This document shows positions 44,272 to 52,051 of a DNA stretch of 64,000 bases, piece by piece. The stretch's first letter is position 1, and each line of letters begins with the position of its first letter. Position numbers and translations under genes: made by a program. The stretch is from Gammaproteobacteria bacterium (GTDB lineage Bacteria; Pseudomonadota; Gammaproteobacteria; Steroidobacterales; Steroidobacteraceae), in assembly GCA_013289615.1 (NCBI GenBank), contig JABCZO010000001.1, forward strand, positions 1 to 64,000, read 5' to 3'. The notes beneath the pieces are model-generated. The model saw only the letters and a list, made by a program, of their open reading frames with translations. It had not been told where the DNA came from and searched no databases.

Positions 44272-44520
44272 CTACAGACCCTTGCCTGGCGCCGGGCAAT
44301 CGATCGTAAACGGATCGTCCAAGCGCGGATCGCCCAGGGCAACGATCGGTGCAGTGAATCGCGCCGTGACCTGGCGGACCGCTTTCACGTATCCTTGCGG
44401 GGAGAAGTCCTCTACCTGTGCCCCGTTGGACGCGATCACGCTCTGCGCCGTCGCGCCCCCTGCCGATACCGCTAGCCAGGCGACGGTAAGTTGCAGCAAC
44501 CGAGCAAGCAGGGAGTTCAT
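44272..44520 (-). pseudogene. N-terminal remnant of an alpha-2-macroglobulin family gene
   Basis: An 82-codon frame begins with a credible signal peptide (MNSLLARLLQLTVAWLAVSAGGATAQ) and continues with 'SPQGYVKAVRQVTARF' and 'GDPRLDDPFTIDCP', the opening strand of bacterial alpha-2-macroglobulin-like (YfhM-type) proteins of some 1500-1900 residues. It stops at TAG after 'PGKGL' just where the family continues, and the thioesterase gene lies immediately beyond. It is thus a truncated copy. It could still be translated as a small secreted protein. The frame on the track starts earlier (44691) but overlaps the amine oxidase gene. Confidence 0.6.
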
Positions 44521-44596
44521 TGGGGGTCCAGTGGACCACAGGGTGGCTGAATGGTAGCTGTATGCGCCTGAGCGACGAAACAATCTCGGGGTAACG

Positions 44597-46207
44597 ATGG
44601 ATAATGATGCAGGTTCTTCGTCGCTGAGCCGCCGCCAGCTGTTGCGCATGATCGGCATCACCGCCGGCAATGCCGCGATGTACCAGGCCATGAGCAGCCT
44701 GGGCTTTGCAGCGGAATCTCCTTATCGGGGCCCGATCGATCTGCAGGGCACGCCGCCGGGGGCCTCGGTACTGATTCTGGGCGCTGGGATGGCTGGTATG
44801 AGCGCCGCCTATGAACTGCGCAACGCCGGCTACCAGGTGCAGGTGCTGGAATTCAACGGCCGGCCTGGCGGACGCAACTGGAGCCTGCGCGGCGGTGACA
44901 GCTATACCGAGCTGGGCGGCTTCACGCAGCGCTGCCAGTTCGACCAGGACCTGTACATCAACCCGGGTCCGTGGCGCATTCCGTATCATCACCGCGGCAT
45001 GCTCCACTACTGCAAGACGCTGGGCGTGCCGTTGGAAGCCTTCGTACAGGTGAACTACAACGCCTATCTGCACAGCAGCCAGGGCTTCGGCGGCAAGCCG
45101 CAGCGCTATCGCGAGGTCAAGGCCGATTACCAGGGCCATGTCGCCGAATTGCTGGCCAAGGCCACGCGCCAGAATGCGCTCGATGCCTCGGTCAGCAAGG
45201 AAGACCGGGAGAAACTGCTCGAGTCGCTGCGCAACTGGGGTGCGCTCGACAGGAATTTCGCCTACGTGGCGAGCGGCAGCAGCGCCGATCGACGCGGTTA
45301 TAAGAAGAAACCCGGCGGCGGGTTGACGGGGCGCCCGATTCCTTCCGAGCCGGTGGCCTTAAGCGAGCTACTGGATTCGAGGCTATGGTCCGACATTGCC
45401 GCCGGCGACTCCTACGATTGGCAATCCGCGCTGATGCAGCCGGTGGGCGGCATGGGGCGGGTCGGTGAGGCCTTCGGCCGCGAGCTCGGGCCGTTGATCC
45501 GCTACAACGCCAGGGTCGTCGATATTCGACAGGACATTCACGGCGTCACCGCCAGCTACGAGGACACCGGCAAGCCGGGTTCCAGAGTCACCGCCAGGGC
45601 GGACTGGTGCCTGTGCACCATTCCATTGCCGATCCTGGCGCAGATTCCGATGAACGTCGGCCCGGCAATGGCCGCGGCCATCGCGGCCGTGCCCTATGCC
45701 TCCGCGGTCAAAGTCGGCCTGCAGTTCAAGCGCCGCTTCTGGGAAGAGGATGAGCATATCTACGGCGGCATCACCTACACCGACCTGCCGATCGCCAACA
45801 TTGGCTATCCGAGTAGCGGCTATCACAGCCCCGGCAAAGGCGTATTGCTGGGGGCCTACATCTGGGGTGTGCACGCGATGGAGTTCACATCCATGACACC
45901 CGATGAGCGGGTGCAGAAAGCCGTGGACTACGGCAACCAGATCCATCCGCAATACCGCGCCGAATTCGACAACGGCGTCGCGGTGGCCTGGCATCGCGCA
46001 CCGTTCGCGATGGGCTGCTATGGCATGTGGAGTTCCGACACACGCGCCCGGCACTACGACGATCTTTGCCAGATCGATCAGCGCATCCTGCTCGCCGGCG
46101 AGCACGCCTCCTTCATCGGCGGTTGGCAGGAAGGCGCCGTCACCTCGGCACTCGATGCGGTTCAAAGGCTGCATCAACGCGTGCTGGCGCAAGGGAGCAA
46201 GGCATGA
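44597..46207 (+). CDS. Flavin amine oxidoreductase (MAO/LAAO family), Tat-exported
   Basis: A 536-residue flavoprotein. A twin-arginine signal (SRRQLLRMIG) at residues 11-20 points to folded export. The FAD motif is 'VLILGAGMAGMSAAYELRNAGYQVQVLE', followed by 'RPGGRNWSLRGG'; the C-terminal 'ILLAGEHASFIGGWQEGAVTSALDA' is the second FAD-contact region of the monoamine oxidase/L-amino acid oxidase family. Its stop codon overlaps the start of a cytochrome c gene (ATGA). Some relatives, such as the nicotine enzyme NicA2, use a dedicated cytochrome c instead of oxygen, so a periplasmic amine or amino acid dehydrogenase is likely. The substrate is unknown. Confidence 0.87.
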   Translation: MDNDAGSSSLSRRQLLRMIGITAGNAAMYQAMSSLGFAAESPYRGPIDLQGTPPGASVLILGAGMAGMSAAYELRNAGYQVQVLEFNGRPGGRNWSLRGGDSYTELGGFTQRCQFDQDLYINPGPWRIPYHHRGMLHYCKTLGVPLEAFVQVNYNAYLHSSQGFGGKPQRYREVKADYQGHVAELLAKATRQNALDASVSKEDREKLLESLRNWGALDRNFAYVASGSSADRRGYKKKPGGGLTGRPIPSEPVALSELLDSRLWSDIAAGDSYDWQSALMQPVGGMGRVGEAFGRELGPLIRYNARVVDIRQDIHGVTASYEDTGKPGSRVTARADWCLCTIPLPILAQIPMNVGPAMAAAIAAVPYASAVKVGLQFKRRFWEEDEHIYGGITYTDLPIANIGYPSSGYHSPGKGVLLGAYIWGVHAMEFTSMTPDERVQKAVDYGNQIHPQYRAEFDNGVAVAWHRAPFAMGCYGMWSSDTRARHYDDLCQIDQRILLAGEHASFIGGWQEGAVTSALDAVQRLHQRVLAQGSKA

Positions 46208-46680
46208 AGCCGCAGTTCGACCGCCCGATGATGCGGCGTGTTGCGGTGTTGCTGCTCGGCGCCGGCGTCTGCGCCGGGGCCGCCGCTCTCGCCTGTGCCG
46301 ATGACGCGTCGTTCGCATCGGTCGCGACGCTCAGCAACGCCAGCGGCGAGGACATCTACAGCCGCATCTGCCAGGGCTGCCATATGCCACATGGCGAGGG
46401 CGCCGTGGGCGCCGGACACTATCCGAAGCTAGCCGGCAGTATTACGCTCGCCTCCTGGCAGTACGTGGCACTAACCGTGCTCGCCGGTCGCAACGGTATG
46501 CCGGCGTTCAGCGCAGCGGCCGACCAGGTGTGGGACGGACCGACTGTGCATCTGAGCGACGCGCAGGTCGCCGACGTGGTCAATTACGTGCGCAGCCATT
46601 TCGGCAACAGCTACAAGGACCGTGTTACCGCCAGCCAGGTGGCGATGCTGCCGCATCCGGCGATCGCCGCGGCGCCCTGA
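46204..46680 (+). CDS. Class I c-type cytochrome
   Basis: The frame on the track starts at 46027, but ATG 46204, overlapping the flavoenzyme stop (ATGA), starts directly with a signal peptide (RRVAVLLLGAGVCAGAAALACA) and gives 158 residues. The heme motif is CQGCH, with 'MPHGEGAVGAGHYPKLAG' and the axial Met in 'GRNGMPAFSA'; the final helix is 'VADVVNYVRSHFGN'. It is a single-heme periplasmic cytochrome. Its coupling to the flavin amine enzyme indicates it is that enzyme's electron acceptor. Confidence 0.93.
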   Translation: MKPQFDRPMMRRVAVLLLGAGVCAGAAALACADDASFASVATLSNASGEDIYSRICQGCHMPHGEGAVGAGHYPKLAGSITLASWQYVALTVLAGRNGMPAFSAAADQVWDGPTVHLSDAQVADVVNYVRSHFGNSYKDRVTASQVAMLPHPAIAAAP

Positions 46681-46753
46681 CCGCCCGATCTGTTTATCGC
46701 GGCAACACGGCGATCGGATCGCGCTTCTGGCGGGAATCGCACGATTTTCCGCA

Positions 46754-47575
46754 TCAAGCGGCTGCCCCCAAGAACGCATGCTCCGCATCGCGCAACGCGC
46801 CGGCGATGCGCGCCGCCCACTCAAGCTGGCCCGCGTCGTCGTGCAGCAGGTCCTGGCGAATTTCAATTTCGACGTGCGGCAACCCGCGCGCCTCGGCATG
46901 GTGTGGGATGGTGTAATCGGTCTGGTCGCTGACAAAGTACGGTTCATTGTCGGCGACGTGCAGGTCCGGCTCGCGACGTAGCATATCCAGTACCAGCCCG
47001 GCGAAGCGGCGGTCACGGTTGTAAAGAATTGCCGCGTGCATCTCTCGCCGTACGCCTCGAAAGATATTTGTCATGCTGTGCTGGGCTACCAGGAAGGTCG
47101 GCCGCCCGGCTGCCAATCTCTCGTCGAGCAGGGCGCCCAAGTGGTCATGGTAAGGATCGAAAATCTCATGCCGCCGCGCGGCGACTTGCTGCGCGTCCAG
47201 GCCGATATTGCCGGGAATATCGATCGACTCGCCCACCGTCGGGATTGAGGTCGGCACCTTCGGGTCGCGGTTGCAGTCGATCACCAGGCGCGAATAATTC
47301 TGCGCCACCAGCGTTGCATCGAGCTCCGCGGCGACGTGCCGCGCTACTGCCAGTGCGCCGATGTCCCAGGCGATGTGACGCTGCAATTCGGATGCGGACA
47401 ATCCAAGATCGCCGAGGCGACGCGGGATGCGCCGGCTCGCGTGATCGACCACGACCAGGAAATTTGAACGCCGCTTACGGCCGATCTCGATGAAGGCCGC
47501 CGGTTCATCGGCGGCAAGCAGCCGGTAGCCCGCTGCGCCGGCAGCGCTGGGGAAGTGATCGGTCGATTTTGGCAT
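46754..47575 (-). CDS. N-formylglutamate amidohydrolase family protein
   Basis: A 273-residue protein of the N-formylglutamate amidohydrolase (HutG/FGase) family, with the landmarks 'FLVVVDHASRRIPRRLGDLGL', 'HIAWDIGA', 'YSRLVIDCNRDP' and 'VAQHSMTNIFRGVRREMHAAILY'. The family hydrolyses N-formyl-glutamate in histidine degradation, but many members sit outside hut loci and act on unknown formyl or acyl amides. No hut gene is near. It is convergent with the cytochrome c gene and divergent from the PLP enzyme. Confidence 0.85.
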   Translation of the reverse strand: MPKSTDHFPSAAGAAGYRLLAADEPAAFIEIGRKRRSNFLVVVDHASRRIPRRLGDLGLSASELQRHIAWDIGALAVARHVAAELDATLVAQNYSRLVIDCNRDPKVPTSIPTVGESIDIPGNIGLDAQQVAARRHEIFDPYHDHLGALLDERLAAGRPTFLVAQHSMTNIFRGVRREMHAAILYNRDRRFAGLVLDMLRREPDLHVADNEPYFVSDQTDYTIPHHAEARGLPHVEIEIRQDLLHDDAGQLEWAARIAGALRDAEHAFLGAAA

Positions 47576-47736
47576 GCTATGTCCGACAGTGACGATCCGC
47601 TCGCGTTGAATCGGCTACCCTTTGGCGAATCGCGCGCGGGAAGGGTAGCATCCCGAGTACAAGAACGGCAGCCGGCCGCCCTGCCCGCGTAACAAGCTGG
47701 CGCCGCAGCACCTGAGCAACATTGCTGGAGAGCCCG

Positions 47737-48924
47737 ATGACCGCCCCACTGCCAAAGCAATCCACGATCGCGGTTTGGGGCGGTGAAACCGGCCACGAGC
47801 GCTATGAGCGTGCAACGCAGGTGCCGGTGGTGCATAGCGTGTCATTTGGTTACGCCGATCTCGACAGCTGGCAGGCGGTAGCACTCGGGCGTGAACCGGG
47901 CCACATCTATTCGCGCAACAGCAACCCTACGGTGCGTGCCTTCGAGGAGAAGATTCGCGATCTGGAGCGAGCGCAGGCGGCCACCAGCTTCTCCTCCGGC
48001 ATGGCAGCGATCAGCGCAACGCTGTTCACTTTCCTGCGACCCGGGGATCGGCTGGTCTCGATCAAGGACAGCTACGGCGGCACCAACAAGCTGTTCGGCG
48101 AATTTCTGCCCTCCTTTGGCATCGAGGCCACGCTGTGCGACACCAGCGACTTTGCGCAGGTCGAAGCCGAATTCGAGCGCGGCTGCAGGCTGCTGTACCT
48201 GGAATCGCCGACCAATCCGACCGTCAAGGTGGTGGACATCGAACGGCTGGGGAAGGCCGCACACGCCGCCGGTGCGCTGGTAGCCGTCGATAACACGTTC
48301 GCGACCCCGATCAACCAGAACCCGCTGCAGTTGGGCGCGGATCTGGTGCTGCACAGCGCGACCAAGTATCTCGGCGGGCACGCCGATGCCCTGGGTGGGG
48401 CGGCGTGCGGCAGCCAAACGCTGATCGACAAGCTGCAGCACTTCCGCGAGATCAACGGCGCCGCGCTGTCGCCGATGGATGCCTACAGCCTGCTGCGTGG
48501 GATGAAGACCTTGGCGTTGCGGATTGAACGACAGAACCAGAGCGCGCTCACCATCGCGCGCTGGCTGCAGGCGCAGCGCTGCGTGGAACAGGTGAACTAC
48601 CCCGGACTCGAAACTCACCCGCACCATGCTGTCGCCCGGCGCCAGATGCGCGGCTTTGGCGGCATGCTCAGCTTCAGCGTTCGCGGCGGACTCGAAGCGA
48701 TCAGGCTGATCCTGCCAAGGCTTCGCTACGCGCACCGCGCCGCGAATCTCGGCTGCGTCGAAACGGTCGTGGGTCCGCCATCGGTGACCAGCCACGTGGA
48801 GTGCTCGGCCGAAGAGCGCGCGGCCGCCGGGATTCCGGAAGGCCTGCTGCGTTATTCCACCGGCATCGAAGATGTGTCGGATCTGATCGCCGATCTGCAG
48901 CATGCACTGTCGGCCATTTCCTGA
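47737..48924 (+). CDS. Cys/Met-metabolism PLP-dependent enzyme
   Basis: A 395-residue fold-type I PLP enzyme of the trans-sulfuration family (cystathionine gamma-synthase/gamma-lyase, methionine gamma-lyase). ATG 47737 has CTGGAG upstream and is preferred to the TTG at 47722. Seen are 'YSRNSNPTVRAFEEKI', 'SSGMAAISATLF', 'VAVDNTFATP' and the PLP lysine in 'LVLHSATKYLGGHAD'. It acts on a sulfur amino acid or an O-activated homoserine; sequence alone does not choose. It stands alone between divergent amidohydrolase and convergent xylulokinase genes. Confidence 0.88.
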   Translation: MTAPLPKQSTIAVWGGETGHERYERATQVPVVHSVSFGYADLDSWQAVALGREPGHIYSRNSNPTVRAFEEKIRDLERAQAATSFSSGMAAISATLFTFLRPGDRLVSIKDSYGGTNKLFGEFLPSFGIEATLCDTSDFAQVEAEFERGCRLLYLESPTNPTVKVVDIERLGKAAHAAGALVAVDNTFATPINQNPLQLGADLVLHSATKYLGGHADALGGAACGSQTLIDKLQHFREINGAALSPMDAYSLLRGMKTLALRIERQNQSALTIARWLQAQRCVEQVNYPGLETHPHHAVARRQMRGFGGMLSFSVRGGLEAIRLILPRLRYAHRAANLGCVETVVGPPSVTSHVECSAEERAAAGIPEGLLRYSTGIEDVSDLIADLQHALSAIS

Positions 48925-48931
48925 CCGGTGC

Positions 48932-50392
48932 TCATGCCGAAAAATCCGTGAAATCGTTCTTCAAATGCTGGTACAGCCGCACGAAATGACGTCGGCGATT
49001 GGCAAGCAGTGCAGACAAGGTCGCATCCGGTTGAACCACCCGCTCGACCGGCGGCGCGACGCACACCTGTTCGACGCGCTCGCCGCCCAAGGCGAGACGC
49101 GCCAGACGCGCCGCGCCCAGGGCGGCGCCGACCTCGCTACCGTGCCGATAGGTCAGGGGACGATTGAGCGCGGCGGCCAGCAGCTGACCCCAGTACGGCA
49201 GGCGCGCGCCGCCACCGGTGACGCTGATCTCAGCGACCGAGCCACCCTTTTCCACCAGTACCTCCAGGCCGTCGGCAAATGCGAGCGCCACCCCTTCAAG
49301 AACGGCCCCGGCGAGATCTGCGGCACTCGTATCCGCGCTGATGCCGAAGAAAACGCCGCGCGCGTGGGGATCATTATGCGGGGTGCGCTCGCCGGACAGA
49401 TACGGCAGGAACAGCGGCGAATGATGCGTCAATCCCCGTTGCCGGGCGGCCTCCCCCAGGCGCGGAAGATCGGATTCACCGGTCAACCGCGCCACCCAAT
49501 CGAGGGCGCTGGCTGCGCTCAGCATGACCGACATCTGGTGCCAGCGATCGGGCAGGCAGTGGCAAAACGCGTGTGCCGCCCGGTCGGGATTGGGGCGAAA
49601 GCGATCCGTCACCACGAATAGGACGCCGGAGGTTCCCAGCGACAGGAATGCCTGCCCCGGCGAGACGACGCCCAGGCCCACCGCACTGGCGGCGTTATCG
49701 CCGCCGCCGCCCGCGACCACGACCCGCGGCACCTGCAACTCATCCGCTGCGGCCGCCAGCACCGTTCCTGAAGGCTCCGTGCCCTCGACCAAGCGCGGCA
49801 TATGCACGCGAGTGAGCCCGGTGGCCGCAAGCAACGCATCCGACCAGTCACGCCTGCCGACATCCAGCCACCCGGTGCCCGCCGCATCGGACATGTCACT
49901 GACCTTCTCGCCGGTCAACTTCAGTCGCACATAGTCCTTCGGCAGCAGCACGCAGGCGGTGCGGCCAAATATCTGCGGCTCGTGGCGCGACACCCATAGC
50001 AACTTCGGAGCGGTGAAGCCCGGCATCATGATGTTGCCGGTGATGGCGCGCGCAGCGGGCTCGCGGCGTTCCAGCTCAAGACACTCGAGCGCCGATCGGC
50101 CGTCATTCCAGAGAATCGCAGGGCGTAGCGGCCGGTCGTTCGCATCCAGCAGCGTCGCCCCGTGCATTTGCCCGCTCAGGCCTACGGCCCGTAACGCCAG
50201 ACGCGCGGCTGCCGGCAGCGCCCGCACGGCATTGATCGTCCCCCGCCACCACGAATGAGGGTCCTGCTCGGAAAACCCCGGCGCCGGCCGGCTCACCGTC
50301 AGGGCATTCGAGGCCTGCGCCACGATTGCTCCGCGCGCGTCGACGATGACCGCTTTCACGCTCGAGGTGCCGATGTCTATGCCGAGATACAC
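48932..50392 (-). CDS. xylB: Xylulokinase (FGGY family)
   Basis: A 486-residue sugar kinase with the N-terminal phosphate motif 'LGIDIGTSSVKAVIVDARG', 'GFSEQDPHSWW', 'GLSGQMHGATLLD' (the substrate-binding loop typical of xylulokinases), 'PAILWNDGRS' and the C-terminal 'VTGGGARLPYWGQLLAAAL'. It phosphorylates D-xylulose to enter the pentose phosphate pathway. GTG start with GGAG 8 nt upstream. No xylA or other pentose gene is in the window. Confidence 0.93.
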   Translation of the reverse strand: MYLGIDIGTSSVKAVIVDARGAIVAQASNALTVSRPAPGFSEQDPHSWWRGTINAVRALPAAARLALRAVGLSGQMHGATLLDANDRPLRPAILWNDGRSALECLELERREPAARAITGNIMMPGFTAPKLLWVSRHEPQIFGRTACVLLPKDYVRLKLTGEKVSDMSDAAGTGWLDVGRRDWSDALLAATGLTRVHMPRLVEGTEPSGTVLAAAADELQVPRVVVAGGGGDNAASAVGLGVVSPGQAFLSLGTSGVLFVVTDRFRPNPDRAAHAFCHCLPDRWHQMSVMLSAASALDWVARLTGESDLPRLGEAARQRGLTHHSPLFLPYLSGERTPHNDPHARGVFFGISADTSAADLAGAVLEGVALAFADGLEVLVEKGGSVAEISVTGGGARLPYWGQLLAAALNRPLTYRHGSEVGAALGAARLARLALGGERVEQVCVAPPVERVVQPDATLSALLANRRRHFVRLYQHLKNDFTDFSA

Positions 50393-50543
50393 TTATTCCG
50401 CTCCGCGCGCAGCATCGATCTGCATCGCCCACGTCAGCTCGTGCCGCCAGCAGCGGCCGAGCAATTGTCTTGCCACGCGCGTTGCACTGCGGCAAACTCG
50501 CTCCCGAAACGCAGGCGGACCACCCCGCTGTCGAGCTTTCGCT

Positions 50544-50560
50544 TAACTATTAATAAGTTA
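50544..50560. promoter_or_regulatory. AT-rich dyad upstream of the SIR2-like/TIR operon
   Basis: TAACT-ATTAATA-AGTTA is a perfect 5-bp dyad in the only AT-rich patch (50541-50567) of a 270-base divergent gap. TATAAG (50559-50564) directly overlaps its right edge and could be a -10 element. It is a candidate operator-promoter for the downstream operon; the -35 is weak. Confidence 0.4.
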
Positions 50561-50588
50561 TAAGCTACCCGCGCTAGATCGCGGAGTC

Positions 50589-50666
50589 ATGGAACGATAT
50601 CAGAAGATGATCGCGTCCGACATTGACCCGGCCACGGCCGGACACATCTTTATGCGCGCTGTATGA
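50589..50666 (+). CDS. Possible 25-residue leader peptide
   Basis: ATG 50589 (GGAG 2 nt upstream) opens a short frame, 25 codons, whose TGA overlaps the SIR2-like/TIR start codon as ATGA. The large gene itself has no visible ribosome site, so reinitiation after this small frame would explain its translation. The sequence (beginning MERYQKM) matches nothing I know. Could be chance. Confidence 0.35.
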   Translation: MERYQKMIASDIDPATAGHIFMRAV

Positions 50667-52051
50667 CTACCGCCGCCACCGCACAGCTGCCGATGAGCGT
50701 GCTGGACGACGACGCCTGGGACGATCTGCTCAGCTTCATCGAGGAGCGGCGCGTCATTCCGATCCTGGGGCCGGAACTGCTGCAGGTCGCCACCGACCGA
50801 GGTCCGCGCCTGCTGTACGACTGGCTGGCCGAAAAGCTCGCGGGACGGCTCAATGTAGACGTATCGCAGCTGCCGCAGCCCTACACGCTCAACGACGTGG
50901 TCTGCTGGTTCCTCGGCGCCCGCGGCCGGCGCGAAGAAGCCTACGTGCGATTGCGCAGTATTCTCAAGGACGCGGCCTTCGAGCCGCCGCGGGCACTGCG
51001 CCGCCTGGCGGCGATCCCGGAGTTCGACCTGTTCGTGTCCACCACTTTCGACCCGCTGCTCGAGGCCGCAATCAACCTGGAGCGTTTCAACGGCGCCTCG
51101 TTCACCGAGGTGCTGTCGTATTCGCCCAATCGCGTGGTCGACCTGCCTTTCGAGCGCGACCGCCTGCAGCGGCCGGTGGTGTATCACCTGTTCGGCCGGC
51201 TCTCGGCCTCGCCCAGCTACGTGATCTCCGATGAGGACCTGCTGGAATTCATCTGCGCGCTGCAGAGCGAACACCTGGCGCCGGAGAAATTGTTCCACGA
51301 GCTCGAGCACAACCACCTGTTGTTCATCGGCAGCAATTTCACCAATTGGCTGGCACGCCTGTTCCTGCGCATGGCCAAGCGCCAGCGGCTTTCCGACCCG
51401 CGCGATGTCGGGGAAATCATGGCCGACGATCACACCAGCGAGGACGAGCGGCTGGTGTCGTTCCTGCAACAGGTGAGCGTACGCACCCGGATCTACCTGG
51501 GGGCCGAGCGCTTCGTCGACGAGTTGCACGTGCGCCTCGCGGCGCGCCGCAAGCCGGTAGCCGCCGCGGTGCGCGCCGGTGCGCCGACCCGCTTCCTGCC
51601 GCCGGCACGCGAGATGCCCGACAACGCCGTCTTCATCAGCTACGCACGCGAAGATCTTCCCGCCGTGCAGCAGATCAAGGCCAGCCTGGAAGCCGCCGGC
51701 ATCACGATCTGGTTCGATATGGACCGGCTGGAAGCCGGCGATGACTACGACCGCAAGATTCAGCGCAACATCGCGCGCTGTTCCTATTTCATACCGGTGG
51801 TCTCGGCGACCACGCAGCGGCGCCTGGAGGGCTACTTCAGGCGCGAGTGGAGTTACGCGATCGATCGCGCGCGCAACATGGCCGATGGTGCGCTGTTCAT
51901 TGTGCCGGTCACGATCGACGCCACCAGCGCCGCCGAAGCGCTGGTACCGGACAAATTCAAGGCGTTGCACTTCAACCAACTACCGGGCGGCGCCGTGCCG
52001 GCCGATTTCGCGCAGCGGCTGGGCGACTTCACGCGGGCGCGGCAGCAGTGA
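50663..52051 (+). CDS. SIR2-like / TIR domain protein
   Basis: A 462-residue two-domain protein. Residues about 20-290 have a SIR2-like Rossmann layout: 'VIPILGPELL', 'FDLFVSTTFDPLLEAAI' and 'PVVYHLFGRLSASPSYVISDEDLLE'. The catalytic Asn and His of active SIR2 NADases appear replaced (Thr128, Phe177), so this half may be a sensor or scaffold. Residues 321-440 are a TIR domain ('NAVFISYAREDLPAVQQIKASL', 'ITIWFDMDRLEAGDDY') with a candidate catalytic Glu395 in 'YFRREWSYAID', so NAD cleavage is plausible. It overlaps the STAND gene (GTGA). In bacteria TIR plus STAND neighbours usually mean antiphage or self-damage signalling. Confidence 0.85.
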   Translation: MTTAATAQLPMSVLDDDAWDDLLSFIEERRVIPILGPELLQVATDRGPRLLYDWLAEKLAGRLNVDVSQLPQPYTLNDVVCWFLGARGRREEAYVRLRSILKDAAFEPPRALRRLAAIPEFDLFVSTTFDPLLEAAINLERFNGASFTEVLSYSPNRVVDLPFERDRLQRPVVYHLFGRLSASPSYVISDEDLLEFICALQSEHLAPEKLFHELEHNHLLFIGSNFTNWLARLFLRMAKRQRLSDPRDVGEIMADDHTSEDERLVSFLQQVSVRTRIYLGAERFVDELHVRLAARRKPVAAAVRAGAPTRFLPPAREMPDNAVFISYAREDLPAVQQIKASLEAAGITIWFDMDRLEAGDDYDRKIQRNIARCSYFIPVVSATTQRRLEGYFRREWSYAIDRARNMADGALFIVPVTIDATSAAEALVPDKFKALHFNQLPGGAVPADFAQRLGDFTRARQQ

